A DNA stretch of 64,000 nt from DASQFQ01 sp038238015 (GCA_038238015.1 JBBRYA010000012.1:4439-68438), one strand, 5' to 3'. Shown: positions 25,050 to 33,064, counted from the first letter of the stretch. Translations and numbers: made by a program. Notes: generated from the letters alone by a model not told the origin.

Positions 25050-25057
25050 GCTGCCGC

Positions 25058-25939
25058 ATGAGCGTCGAGCCCGCCGCGGTCGAGGACGTCGCCGCAGGGC
25101 TTCGCGGCGTCGGCTACCTGCCGGGCGAGTCGACGGCGCTGGTCGCCTTCCTCGCCACCCGCCTGGGCAAGCCGATCCTCGTGGAGGGGCCCGCCGGCGT
25201 GGGCAAGACCGAGCTCGCCAAGGCGATGGCCGCCTACCTGGGGCGCGAGCTCGTGCGCCTGCAGTGCTACGAGGGGCTCGACGAGGCCAAGGCGCTTTAC
25301 GAGTGGAACTACCGCAAGCAGCTGCTGCGCATCCAGGCCGAGGCGCAGGGCACCGGCTGGGACGCGGTCCAGGACGACATCTTCAGCGAGGAGTTCCTGC
25401 TCGAGCGCCCGCTGATGACCGCGATCGCCTCCGAGCAGCCGGTCGTGCTGCTGATCGACGAGATCGACAAGACCGACCAGGAGTTCGAGGCGATGCTGCT
25501 CGAGCTGCTCTCAGACTTCCAGATCTCGATCCCGGAGCTGGGGCGCATCGAGGCGCGCACGCACCCGGTGGTGCTGCTGACCTCCAACAACACGCGCGAG
25601 CTCACCGAGGCGCTCAAGCGCCGCTGCCTGTACCTCTGGCTCGACTACCCCGACGCCGAGCACGAGCTGGCGATCGTGCGCCTGCACGCGCCCGAGCTGT
25701 CGGAGACGGTCGCCGCCCGGCTGGTCGAGGTGATCGCCATGGTGCGCGAGCTCGACCTCAAGAAGCCGCCCTCGATCGCCGAGTCGATCGACTGGGCGCG
25801 CGCGCTGCTGCTGCTCGGCGCCGAGGACATCACGCCCGAGGTGTTCCGCTCGACCCTCTCGATCATCGTCAAGCACCGCACCGATCTCGACACGGTGGCC
25901 GAGCGGGTCGGCGTGCGGCTCGGCGTCGCCGCGCCTTGA
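25058..25939 (+). CDS. MoxR-type AAA+ ATPase
   Basis: 293 residues. Walker A GPAGVGKTELAKA (about residues 44-56), Walker B VVLLIDEIDKTDQEFE (about 128-143) and sensor 1 VVLLTSNNTRELTEALKRRC mark a MoxR/CoxD-type AAA+ protein. The sequence IDWARALLLLGAEDI near the C-terminus belongs to the lid domain. MoxR ATPases act as chaperones that insert cofactors or remodel complexes, working with VWA proteins. The next gene encodes such a VWA protein and overlaps by 4 nt, so the two form a functional pair. No CO dehydrogenase or methanol dehydrogenase genes are nearby, so the client is unknown. Confidence 0.9.
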   Translation: MSVEPAAVEDVAAGLRGVGYLPGESTALVAFLATRLGKPILVEGPAGVGKTELAKAMAAYLGRELVRLQCYEGLDEAKALYEWNYRKQLLRIQAEAQGTGWDAVQDDIFSEEFLLERPLMTAIASEQPVVLLIDEIDKTDQEFEAMLLELLSDFQISIPELGRIEARTHPVVLLTSNNTRELTEALKRRCLYLWLDYPDAEHELAIVRLHAPELSETVAARLVEVIAMVRELDLKKPPSIAESIDWARALLLLGAEDITPEVFRSTLSIIVKHRTDLDTVAERVGVRLGVAAP

Positions 25940-27306
25940 GCCTGCCCGCGGGCCTGGTCGAGTTCGCCGAGGGCCTGCGCGCCGAGGGCTTGGCCGTCGG
26001 GACCTCCGAGCTGCTCGACGCCTTCGCCGCGCTGGGCGAAGTGGGCTGGACCGAGGAGGCCGCGTTCCGCGAGGCGCTCGCGACCACGCTCGCGAAGTCG
26101 CCCGAGGACCGGCGCGTGTTCGACCTCGTCTTCGCGCGCTTCTTCTTCCGCGCCGCCGAGGCGGCGGCGATGCGCCAGGGGATCCGCGAGCAGGAGGGCA
26201 ACGAGGGCGACGGCGTCACCGGTGGGGAGCAGATCGACTACGACAACCTGCGCGAGCAGCTGTTGCAGGCCATCCGCGACGGCGACGAGTCCGCTCTGCG
26301 CGACCTCGCCCGCCTCGCGATCGCCGCGTTCGGCCGCCGCGGCAAGGGCTCAGGCGTGCTGGGCGTCGACGTCCAGCGCATCCGCCGCGCGCTCGGGCTG
26401 CGCTCCGAGCCCGGCGGCCCGCCCCCGCGCGATCCCGAGGCGCCCCCCCAGCCGCCGCTCACGCGCGACCAGATCCGGCGCTTCGAGCTGCACTTGCGGC
26501 GCGAGCTCGAGCGCGCCCAGATCGAGCGCACGCAGTCGCTGCCGCCCTCGCGGGCGCTCAACGAGCTCGACCGCGCGCTGCCCTCCGGCCCGCTGCAGGA
26601 CCTCGCCGCTGTGCACCGGGTCGTCGCCCAGCTCAAGCGGCGGCTCGCCACGCAGGGCCACCAGGCGCGCGGGCACCGCAAGCACGCGCACGTCGACGTG
26701 CGCCGGACGATGCGCGCGTCGCTGCAGACCGGCGGCGTGCCGGTGGTGCTCAAGTACCGCCCGCGCCGCCCCAAGCGGCCCGAGCTCTACGTGCTCTGCG
26801 ACGTCTCCACGTCGGTGACCTCGGCGTCGGTGTTCTTCCTGTCGGTGCTGCACGCGCTGCACGACGCGTTTCGCAAGATGCGCTCGTTCGTGTTCGTCGA
26901 GCGGATCTCCGAGGTCACCGACGTCTTCGAGCGCGAGCGCTCCTTCAAGGCCGTGTCGGATGCGATCTCGAAGGACGCCGGGGTCGCGGACGTCTCGGGC
27001 TACACCGACTACGGGCGCGTCTGGAGCGAGTTCCTCGTCCAGGTCGCCGACGACCTGCACCCGCGCGCGACCGTGATCGTGATGGGCGACGCGCGCACCA
27101 ACGGTCGCGACCCGCGGGCCGACCTCTTCGCACAGGTCGTCTCGCTCGCGGGCCGCTCGTTCTGGCTGAACCCGGAGCCGCGGCTGTACTGGAACTACGG
27201 CGACTCGGTGATCGCCTCCTACGAGCGGTTCTGCGAAGCCCACGAGTGCTGGACCACCAAGCAGCTCGAGGACTTCGTCAAGGCGCTGACCCGGCCCTAC
27301 GCATGA
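25936..27306 (+). CDS. VWA domain protein (CoxE-like), partner of MoxR
   Basis: 456 residues. The only start that respects the MoxR end is TTG 25936, giving a TTGA overlap. An N-terminal helical region (about 1-110) contains LVEFAEGLRAEGLAVGTSEL and RVFDLVFARFFFRA, typical of CoxE-like proteins. A charged middle section rich in Pro and Arg follows. The C-terminal VWA domain (about 275-450) has the MIDAS sequence LCDVSTSVTSAS (DxSxS), a later Thr in GYTDYGRVW and Asp in VIVMGDARTNG, so metal binding appears intact. Probably acts with MoxR in metal-enzyme maturation; inference from family. Confidence 0.88.
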   Translation: MSLPAGLVEFAEGLRAEGLAVGTSELLDAFAALGEVGWTEEAAFREALATTLAKSPEDRRVFDLVFARFFFRAAEAAAMRQGIREQEGNEGDGVTGGEQIDYDNLREQLLQAIRDGDESALRDLARLAIAAFGRRGKGSGVLGVDVQRIRRALGLRSEPGGPPPRDPEAPPQPPLTRDQIRRFELHLRRELERAQIERTQSLPPSRALNELDRALPSGPLQDLAAVHRVVAQLKRRLATQGHQARGHRKHAHVDVRRTMRASLQTGGVPVVLKYRPRRPKRPELYVLCDVSTSVTSASVFFLSVLHALHDAFRKMRSFVFVERISEVTDVFERERSFKAVSDAISKDAGVADVSGYTDYGRVWSEFLVQVADDLHPRATVIVMGDARTNGRDPRADLFAQVVSLAGRSFWLNPEPRLYWNYGDSVIASYERFCEAHECWTTKQLEDFVKALTRPYA

Positions 27307-27716
27307 GCGACGACGTCCGCACGCTCCTGACGCAGACGCGGACCTGGGCCGTCGTCGGCTGCTCGCCCGATCCGGGCCGCGACTCGAACCGGATCGCGGC
27401 GCTGCTGCAGCGCGAGGGGTTCCGGGTGATCCCGGTCAACCCGGCGGTCGACGGCGAGCTGCTCGGCGAGCGCTGCTATCCGCGCCTCGACGCGATTCCG
27501 GAGAGCGAGCACGTCGACGTGGTCGACATCTTCCGCCGCTCCTCGGAAGCCGGGACCCACGTCGACGAGGCGATCGAGCGCGGCGCGGCCGGCGTGTGGA
27601 TGCAGCTCGGGGTGGTCGACGAGGCGGCGGCGCAGCGGGCCCGGGAGGCCGGCCTGCGCGTGGTCATGAACCGCTGCCCGGCGATCGAGCTTCCGAGGCT
27701 GGGGCGCTCGAGCTGA
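27303..27716 (+). CDS. CoA-binding domain protein (YccU family)
   Basis: 137 residues from ATG 27303, overlapping the VWA gene by 4 nt. A compact Rossmann CoA-binding fold: TWAVVGCSPDPGRDSNRIAALLQREGF, then VIPVNPAVDGELLGERCYPRLDAIP, DVVDIFRRSSEA and a C-terminal MNRCPAIEL. The conserved Cys in NRCPAIE is typical of this family. Its biochemical role is not established; co-occurrence in the operon with MoxR/VWA may be incidental. The 3' end overlaps the convergent SDR gene by 53 nt. Confidence 0.88.
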   Translation: MSDDVRTLLTQTRTWAVVGCSPDPGRDSNRIAALLQREGFRVIPVNPAVDGELLGERCYPRLDAIPESEHVDVVDIFRRSSEAGTHVDEAIERGAAGVWMQLGVVDEAAAQRAREAGLRVVMNRCPAIELPRLGRSS

Positions 27717-28521
27717 GGGCGGCCGCGAGCTCTGGATCGCGCATCGCGCGCCACTCCGAGAGCGGCTGGATGACCCCGCGCAGCGCCAGCGCCACGCCGA
27801 CGTAGCGCGGGGCCCAGACCCGAGCGGCGCGCCGCTGGACGCCGCGTTCGATCGCGTCGACCGCGGTCGCGACCGGCACGGCCCTGCGCACGAACCCCGG
27901 CAGCGTGCGCTGAAGCGCCTGGATCTCGGGGTGCGCGACGCTCTCGCGCTCGAGCTCGGTGTCGACGTAGCCGAAGTAGGCACACCCGACGCGGGCGCCC
28001 GTGTGGGCGAGCTCGATCCGCATGGCGTCGCTCAGCGCCTCGACGCCGGCCTTGGCGGCGGCGTAGGCGCCGTTCGCAGGCGTGTGCGCCGCCGCCGCCA
28101 GTGACGCGATGTTGAGCAGGTAGCCGCGCCGGGCGATCACCTGATCGAGCACGGCGCGGTCGGTGCGCCAGGTGCCGAGGAGGTTGACCGCGATCGTCCG
28201 CTCGATCGCCTGCGGGGGCGAGCCCGCGAGCGTGCCGACGTGCCCGATGCCCGCATTGGCGATCGCGACGTCGATCCCGCCGAAGCGCTCGACGGCGAGC
28301 GCGACCGACCGTTCCATCGCCTCGGCGTCGGTGACGTCGGCGGCCGCCCAGGCCGCGCGGGCTCCCAGTCGCTCACAGAGGGTCTCGAGCGCGGGCTCGT
28401 CCACGTCCACGAGGACCACGCGGGCGCCGCGGGCGTGCAGCCGCTCGGCGGTGGCCGCACCGATCCCGCGAGCCGCGCCGGTGATCAGGACGACGTGGCC
28501 GGGCGTGAGGTAGCCGGACAT
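27664..28521 (-). CDS. Short-chain dehydrogenase/reductase
   Basis: 285 residues from ATG 28521. Classical SDR features: cofactor motif VLITGAARGIGAAT (about 10-23), DVDEP after beta 2 suggesting NAD(H) preference, IANAGIGHVG (about 85-94), and the catalytic Ser plus YAAAK (about 155-159) in ANGAYAAAKAGVEAL. The C-terminus is longer than average with an Ala/Ser-rich tail produced by overlap with the convergent gene. It is divergent from a TetR regulator and shares a 15-bp palindromic operator located just upstream of its ATG, so it is probably the regulator's target. Substrate unknown. Confidence 0.88.
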   Translation of the reverse strand: MSGYLTPGHVVLITGAARGIGAATAERLHARGARVVLVDVDEPALETLCERLGARAAWAAADVTDAEAMERSVALAVERFGGIDVAIANAGIGHVGTLAGSPPQAIERTIAVNLLGTWRTDRAVLDQVIARRGYLLNIASLAAAAHTPANGAYAAAKAGVEALSDAMRIELAHTGARVGCAYFGYVDTELERESVAHPEIQALQRTLPGFVRRAVPVATAVDAIERGVQRRAARVWAPRYVGVALALRGVIQPLSEWRAMRDPELAAALSSSAPASEARSPGSGS

Positions 28522-28523
28522 GC

Positions 28524-28538
28524 GTATACACTGTATAC
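28524..28538. promoter_or_regulatory. Palindromic TetR-type operator GTATAC-N3-GTATAC
   Basis: GTATACACTGTATAC lies 2 nt upstream of the SDR ATG and 3 nt upstream of the TetR ATG. It is a repeat of the self-complementary hexamer GTATAC around ACT. It is strikingly AT-rich for this genome and covers the only space available for both promoters, so the TetR protein would repress both genes. Confidence 0.7.
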
Positions 28539-28541
28539 ACG

Positions 28542-29105
28542 ATGCCGCGCGAGGGGAACGCGCTCTCACGCCGGGCGGTGCTCGATGCCACCCTGGCGCT
28601 GGCCGAGGAGGGCGGCATGCAGGCGGTCTCGCTGCGCGCCGTCGCTCGCCGCCTGGCCGTCACCCCGATGGCGCTCTACCGGCACGTCGGGGACAAGCAG
28701 GGGCTGCTCGACGGCCTGGTCGAGCGCGTGCTCGACGAGCTGCCCGTGCCGAGCCGCGAGCTCGCCTGGGAGCAGCGGCTGACGGTGATGAGCGCCGGCC
28801 TGAGGGCCAGCGCGCGGCGCCATCCGGACGTCTTCCTCGAGCTCCTGCGCCGTCCGGCCGCCACGCCTGCCGCGTTGCGCAGGCGCGACGCCGTGTATGA
28901 CGCGCTGCGCGACGCCGGCGTCCCGGCGGCGCTCGTGCCCCGGACCGAGCGGCTGCTCAACACGTTCATCCTCGGCTTCGCCGCCTCCGAGGCCGCCGGG
29001 CGCTTCAGCGAGGTGCCCCCTGGCGAGCTCGACGCCGACCTGCTGTGGGCCCAGCAGCGGGTGCTCGAGCCGCTGGTGCGCTCACTGAGCGGCGGGAACC
29101 GGTAG
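28542..29105 (+). CDS. TetR family transcriptional regulator
   Basis: 187 residues from ATG 28542. The N-terminal helix-turn-helix reads LDATLALAEEGGMQAVSL followed by VARRLAVTPMALYRHVGDKQ (about residues 10-50), the TetR signature. The C-terminal ligand domain includes PSRELAWEQRLTVMSAGLRA and a helix LLNTFILGFAASEAAG. It is transcribed divergently from the SDR gene with 20 nt between start codons and an operator in between. Autoregulation and control of the SDR are inferred. The ligand is unknown. Confidence 0.9.
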   Translation: MPREGNALSRRAVLDATLALAEEGGMQAVSLRAVARRLAVTPMALYRHVGDKQGLLDGLVERVLDELPVPSRELAWEQRLTVMSAGLRASARRHPDVFLELLRRPAATPAALRRRDAVYDALRDAGVPAALVPRTERLLNTFILGFAASEAAGRFSEVPPGELDADLLWAQQRVLEPLVRSLSGGNR

Positions 29106-29116
29106 ACGTTCCGCCC

Positions 29117-29653
29117 ATGCCACGACACATCGCCCTCCTTCGCGGCATCAACCTCGGGTCGCGCAACCGCGTGGCGATGGGCGAGCTGCGCTCGGTGCTG
29201 ACCGAGGCCGGCTACGAGGACGTGCGCACGCTGCTGCAGAGCGGCAACGTGGTGCTCACGAGCGATGCGAAGCCCGACGCGGTCGGGCGAGCGCTCGTGA
29301 CGCTCATCTCAGAGCGGCTCGGGGTTGAGTCCAAAGTCGTCGTGCGCAGCCGCGACGAGCTCGCGTCGGTGGTCGACCGCAACCCGTTCGAGGACGCAGC
29401 CGCCGATCCCAAGCGCTTCCAGGTGAGCTTCCTCTCGGCGAAGCCCGCGGCCGGCGTGGTGCGAGCGCTCGAGGCCGCCGACGTCGCGCCCGAGCAGGTC
29501 GCCGTCAGCGGGAGGGAGATCTACGCCTGGCACCCGGAGGGCATCCAGCGCTCGCCGCTCGCGGCGCTGCTCACAGACAAGAAGCTCGGCGTCACCGCGA
29601 CCGCGCGCAACTGGAACACGGTGAGCAAGCTGCTGGAGCTGGCGGGGAAGTAG
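29117..29653 (+). CDS. DUF1697 family protein
   Basis: 178 residues from ATG 29117. The family opening HIALLRGINLGSRNRVAMGEL, TLLQSGNVVL and the C-terminal TARNWNTVSKLLELA are diagnostic of DUF1697 (two alpha/beta subdomains, structure known, function not). It follows the TetR gene by 11 nt and may be co-transcribed. No membrane or signal sequences. Confidence 0.88.
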   Translation: MPRHIALLRGINLGSRNRVAMGELRSVLTEAGYEDVRTLLQSGNVVLTSDAKPDAVGRALVTLISERLGVESKVVVRSRDELASVVDRNPFEDAAADPKRFQVSFLSAKPAAGVVRALEAADVAPEQVAVSGREIYAWHPEGIQRSPLAALLTDKKLGVTATARNWNTVSKLLELAGK

Positions 29654-29662
29654 GGCGGCCGA

Positions 29663-30142
29663 TCAGGTGGCCGCGAACGTCACGCTGAGCTGCACGACGA
29701 CCACGCTGGGCAGCCCACACGGCAGCGGCGGGGCGGGCGGGGGCCGGCGCGCGCGGCGGCGGCTCGGTGGGCGCGGAGCGGAGAGCACCCGGCCGGCGCA
29801 CGGGCGCCCGGGCAGCGGCGGAGCGAGAAGGGGGAGCGCCAGGGCCTGCACGCCCGCGAACGGGTTCGGCGAGCTCTCGGCGACGGCGGTGATCTCGCCG
29901 AGCTTCAGCCCGGTGGCCTGCGCCAAGCGGGCACCCTGAACGCGCGCGTCTGCGACGGCGGCCACCGTGGCCTTCGACTTCGCCTCGCTCAGGGCTGCCG
30001 GGTCAGCGGGTCGCTTGACCTGGGCGATCCGGGCCTCCCCGGTACCCGTGGCGGTGACCGTCTTCCCCTGAGCAGGAGCGGACGCGGGGAGGCCGAGCAG
30101 AGCAAGCGCGGTGAGCGCGAGGGCGAGCGGGGGACGGGGCAT
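29663..30142 (-). CDS. SIMPL-domain (DUF541) secreted protein, short form
   Basis: 159 residues from ATG 30142, which has an ideal AAGGAG about 8 nt upstream. A signal peptide (PRPPLALALTALALLGLPASA) precedes TVTATGTGEARIAQ, the SIMPL opening, and ARVQGARLAQATGLKLGEITAVAES. The C-terminus has a Pro/Arg-rich loop with two Cys (GRPCAG, PLPCGL) and a final strand VVVVQLSVTFAAT, as in short actinobacterial SIMPL proteins. Function unknown. Last gene of the cyclase-sigma operon; the preceding frame runs 154 nt into it. Confidence 0.7.
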   Translation of the reverse strand: MPRPPLALALTALALLGLPASAPAQGKTVTATGTGEARIAQVKRPADPAALSEAKSKATVAAVADARVQGARLAQATGLKLGEITAVAESSPNPFAGVQALALPLLAPPLPGRPCAGRVLSAPRPPSRRRARRPPPAPPLPCGLPSVVVVQLSVTFAAT

Positions 30143-30468
30143 GGGGACAGCTCCTTGGGGAGGGGAACGAGCGGGACGATGGGGCCGGCCACGGTTGGGG
30201 GGCACCGGCGCGCCGAGACGCACAACCGTGAGGGGACGAGGATCGCGTTGAGGGTGACGGGCCGTGGAGCCTCGCGGGCCGGGGCGGCAGGCGACTCCGG
30301 CGCCGCGGGCGCTCCCAGCCTCGACACGGCGAGGAGGAGCAGCAGCGCGAACGCCGCTCCCGCGACCCACGGCACCGCCGGAGCGAGCACCGCGACCCGC
30401 TGCCGAGGCCGCGGCGCACCGGCGGCGGCGACCAGCTGCGCCCGCAGCTCGGGGAGCGCGGCGCTCAC
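29989..30468 (-). CDS. Putative anti-sigma-like single-pass membrane protein
   Basis: Frame of 159 codons from GTG 30468, which overlaps the sigma-factor stop by 4 nt. Residues 1-60 look genuine: LPELRAQLVAAAGAPRPRQR then a transmembrane helix (VPWVAGAAFALLLLLAVSRL). The part after about residue 75 is Pro/Ser/Arg-rich and overlaps the next gene, including its signal peptide, by 154 nt. All three minus-strand frames are open here, so the true 3' end is uncertain and an indel is possible. A short cytosolic N-terminus plus one helix after a sigma factor suggests an anti-sigma role; no zinc motif is present. Confidence 0.4.
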   Translation of the reverse strand: MSAALPELRAQLVAAAGAPRPRQRVAVLAPAVPWVAGAAFALLLLLAVSRLGAPAAPESPAAPAREAPRPVTLNAILVPSRLCVSARRCPPTVAGPIVPLVPLPKELSPCPVPRSPSRSPRLLCSASPRPLLLRGRRSPPRVPGRPGSPRSSDPLTRQP

Positions 30469-31027
30469 GACGTCGCCTCCCCCAGGCTCCGCCGCAGGCG
30501 CGCCAGCGCGCGGCTCACACGCTTGCGCGCGACGGGCTCGCTGCAGCCCTGCGCGGCGGCGATGTCCGTGTAGCGGCGGCCATGAACCAGCCGCGCGAGC
30601 AGCGCGCCGCGCTGGTCCTCGGGCAGCTCGTCGAGCGCGACCGACAGCGCGACCGCGCGGGCGTCGTCGGCGAGGAGGTCAATGCGCTCCAGCCTCTCGT
30701 CGGTCAGGTCGATGCGCTCGAGGCCGAGACGGGCGCGGCGCGACCGGCGACCTGGCCACGGCGCTGGAAGTCGATCAGGTTGGCGCGGGCGATCGTGAAC
30801 AGCCAGCCCAGCGGCTCCCGCACCTGGGTGCGGCGACGGCGAAGTTGCGAGACGACCTCGGCGAACGTCTCGGCTGTGAGATCGGCCGCGACCTCCGGGT
30901 CGCGGGTGCGCCGCACGAAGTAGGCGAGCACCGCGGTTTCATGGCGGTCGTAGAAGCGGCCGAGCGCCGCGGGGTCCTGCCGCGCCGCGGCCAAGAGCTC
31001 CGCGTCGGTCGGCTGAATCGGCCCCAT
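30465..31027 (-). pseudogene. ECF-type RNA polymerase sigma factor, frameshifted
   Basis: ATG 31027 opens a sigma-70 region 2: ELLAAARQDPAALGRFYDRH, VLAYFVRRTRDPEVAADLTA, ETFAEVVSQ, and WLFTIARANLIDFQRRGQ, then stops at 30704. From about 30730-30765 the frame one base over continues with LERIDLTDERLERIDLLADD, region 4.1 DELPEDQRGALLARLVHGRR and the region 4.2 helix-turn-helix YTDIAAAQGCSEPVARKRVS, ending at 30465. The join needs one missing base in a GC-rich stretch. As read, the product lacks region 4 and would not recognise a -35 element. Either a real mutation or a sequencing error. Confidence 0.8.
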
Positions 31028-31032
31028 GGCCT

Positions 31033-32159
31033 CTAGGTCGAACGCGACTCGGATTTGTGACCGGGCGGGCGGGCCCGGAAGGTCTTGACCGGAGACGAAA
31101 GACCCTTGAGCTTCTTCTCGCCCGCGGTGGACCAGGCGAACGCGTCCTCCCCGGCCGCGTCGCGGACCTCCTCCGTGGTGAGCACGGAGCCGGGACGGGC
31201 GCGCTCGGTCAGGCGGCTGGCGACGTTGACGGTCGAGCCGAACCAGTCGCCCCAGCGGTTGACCGCCGGGCCGAACGCGACCCCGGCGCGCAGCGGCGGG
31301 AAGTTCTCCTCGCTCTCGGCGCCCTCGACCAGGGCGAGAGCGGTGCGGACGGCGGCCTCGGGGTCGGGCGAGACCAGCATCACCGCGTCGCCGATCTGCT
31401 TGACCACCCGCACCGGCGGGTCCACGACCCGCCCGGCCAGCTTCCCGAGCTTGCCCGCGAGGCCGCCGAGCTCCTCGACCGGCACCGACTGGCCGAGTTC
31501 GGTGAAGCCCACCAGTCGGCGAAGGCGACCGCCGTGTCGGAGGTGTCGGTGACCTTGCCCGAGATCCGCTCGGTGAGGCCGATGTAGTCGCTGGAGAGCA
31601 GCTGGCGCATGTGCAGGGAGAACGCGTGCTCCAGCATCCGCCCCGACATCGGCATCAGCTCGCCCGCCGCGGCGGCGAGGCGGCGCGCGAGGTCGGCCTC
31701 GGAATCGCCCGGCTCGAGGAAGGTCTGGGCGAAGAGCACCCGCAGCGCCTCCGCGTAGCGCGACATCCCGCGCCCCAGCACCCGCGTCACCTCGAGCGAA
31801 TCCTCGAACGGGAAGCCCATGTCGCGCAGGCGCTGGGCGTCGGTCGCGACCTCGAGGTCGTCCTCGCCGAAGGCGCGCGCGCCCTGCTCGGGCATCGCCA
31901 GGCCGAGAGCTCGGCGGAACTCCGCCACGTGCTCGAGGTCGAAGCCCGACTTCTCGGCGATCTCCTCGGCCGTGTAGCGCGGCTTGCCCGCGAGCATCCG
32001 CTCGACCGGCAGCAGCACCAGCCGCTCCTCCTCGACGGCCTTGCGCAGCTCGTCGACGCTCACGCCCTGCTCGTGCAGCTCGTCGAGGAGCTCGCCGCGG
32101 TCGGCGCGCGCCTTGTCGTCGTCGAGGCCCTCGAGCAGGCCTTCCTTGTTCCAGTCCAT
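31033..32159 (-). pseudogene. Class III adenylate cyclase with pH-sensor-like regulatory domain, frameshifted
   Basis: ATG 32159 opens a helical regulatory domain like that of mycobacterial Rv1264 (LLDELHEQGVSVDELRKAV, FDLEHVAEFRRALGLAMPE, FEDSLEVTRVLGRGMSRY) followed by VTDTSDTAVAFAD at the start of the cyclase domain. There the frame breaks: the next bases encode the expected L-V-GFTELGQS only one frame over. The rest is intact to 31033: KQIGDAVMLVS (second metal Asp, adenine-type Lys), GDWFGSTVNVASRLT. One base is missing near 31514. Restoring it gives about 375 residues. Without it no functional cyclase can form. Confidence 0.85.
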
Positions 32160-32204
32160 GGCAAGTCGGGACGCTAGCGCGAGTCGTCCTCTACCATCAG
32201 CTCG

Positions 32205-32298
32205 ACGACAACAGGGGGGCTGGCGGAGGCCGGCTGAGATAGCGCACCATTCCGGCGCTGACCCTTCGAACCTGTGGGGTAATGCCCGCGGAGGGAGC
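32205..32298 (+). ncRNA. TPP (THI-box) riboswitch
   Basis: The conserved TPP aptamer segments occur in order: GGGGGGC then GGCTGAGA (32232-32239 area), ACCCTTCGAACCTG (32271-32274 area), GGGTAAT and GCGGAGGGA (32288-32296). The final conserved block also contains the purine-rich ribosome binding site GGAGGGAG (32290-32297) of the ABC transporter gene starting at 32300. TPP binding should therefore hide the site and shut off translation. The exact 5' boundary and P1 helix are not certain by eye. Confidence 0.93.
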
Positions 32299-32299
32299 G

Positions 32300-33064
32300 A
32301 TGCCGACACATCTCGAGGCTCGCGTGACGGTGCCTCGCGACGCAGACGGGGGCCTGAGCGGGGTGGCCCTCACGGAGGTCTCCAAGGCCTTCGGCGCCGT
32401 GCGCGCGCTGGATGGCGTGACGTTTCGCGCCGCGCCGCGGGAGATCGTCGCGGTGGCCGGCCCGAGCGGCTGTGGTAAGTCGACGCTGCTCGAGCTCGTC
32501 TGCGGGCTCCTCGAGCCGGACGCCGGCGCGGTCGTTTCCGATCCGGCGGTCCTGATGCCCCAGCGCGACGGGCTGCTGCCGTGGCTGAGCGCGCAGGACA
32601 ACGCGGGCCTGGCGCTGCGCGTGGCCGGCGCGTCCAAGGCCGACGCCCGCGCGAGCGCCGCCGAGCACTTCGCCGCCTTCGGGCTGACCGGCTTCGAGCG
32701 CTCGCGCCCGCACGAGCTCTCCGGCGGCATGCGCCAGCGCGTCGCCTTCCTGCGCACGCTGCTGGCCGGCAAGCCGGTGCTCTGCCTCGACGAGCCGTTC
32801 GGGGCGCTCGACGCGCTCACGCGGATGCAGATGCAGCAGTGGCTGGCGGGAGCGCTCGCGCGCGAGCCGCGAACGGTGCTGCTGGTCACCCACGACGTCG
32901 AGGAGGCGGTCCTGCTCGCCGACCGGATCGTGCTGCTCTCCCCCCGCCCCGGCCGCGTGCTCCAGACCCTCGAGGTCGAGCTGCCGCGGCCGCGCGTGCG
33001 CACCGACGCAGCGGTGCAGGATCTCCGCGAGCGCGCGCTGAACGCGCTCGGGAGCGTGGCCTGA
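32300..33064 (+). CDS. ABC transporter ATP-binding protein, thiamine precursor uptake
   Basis: 254 residues from ATG 32300; the in-frame ATG 32282 lies inside the riboswitch and is rejected. Walker A VAGPSGCGKSTLLELVCGLL, Q-loop MPQRDGLLPW, signature LSGGMRQRVAFLRTL, Walker B VLCLDEPFGALDALT and a switch His in LLVTHDVEEAVLLADR. The closest subfamily is the nitrate/sulfonate/taurine/HMP group (SsuB/ThiZ). With a TPP riboswitch upstream and an NMT1/THI5-like binding protein downstream it most likely powers uptake of a pyrimidine precursor of thiamine (HMP or a degradation product). Confidence 0.92.
   Translation: MPTHLEARVTVPRDADGGLSGVALTEVSKAFGAVRALDGVTFRAAPREIVAVAGPSGCGKSTLLELVCGLLEPDAGAVVSDPAVLMPQRDGLLPWLSAQDNAGLALRVAGASKADARASAAEHFAAFGLTGFERSRPHELSGGMRQRVAFLRTLLAGKPVLCLDEPFGALDALTRMQMQQWLAGALAREPRTVLLVTHDVEEAVLLADRIVLLSPRPGRVLQTLEVELPRPRVRTDAAVQDLRERALNALGSVA

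Noticed and set aside
28038..28110. The SDR at 27664-28521 as the missing ketosphinganine reductase of the sphingolipid locus
   Set aside because: It is about 8 kb away, divergently paired with its own TetR repressor, and nothing in its sequence indicates a sphingoid substrate.
29663..29870. A frameshift in the 3' half of the SIMPL gene because of its Pro/Arg-rich stretch
   Set aside because: The frame recovers a proper SIMPL final strand (VVVVQLSVTFAAT) and two cysteines at the positions expected in short members, so the Pro/Arg part is more likely a genuine loop.
32282..32299. ATG 32282 as the start of the ABC ATPase gene
   Set aside because: It lies in the conserved TAATGCCC part of the TPP riboswitch. 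ATG 32300 has the ribosome binding site and is used instead.
31033..32309. Treating the cyclase as two separate genes (regulatory protein and catalytic protein)
   Set aside because: The break falls inside the first catalytic motif (AFAD/LVGFTE), so neither half could work alone. One gene with a one-base deletion is the better reading.
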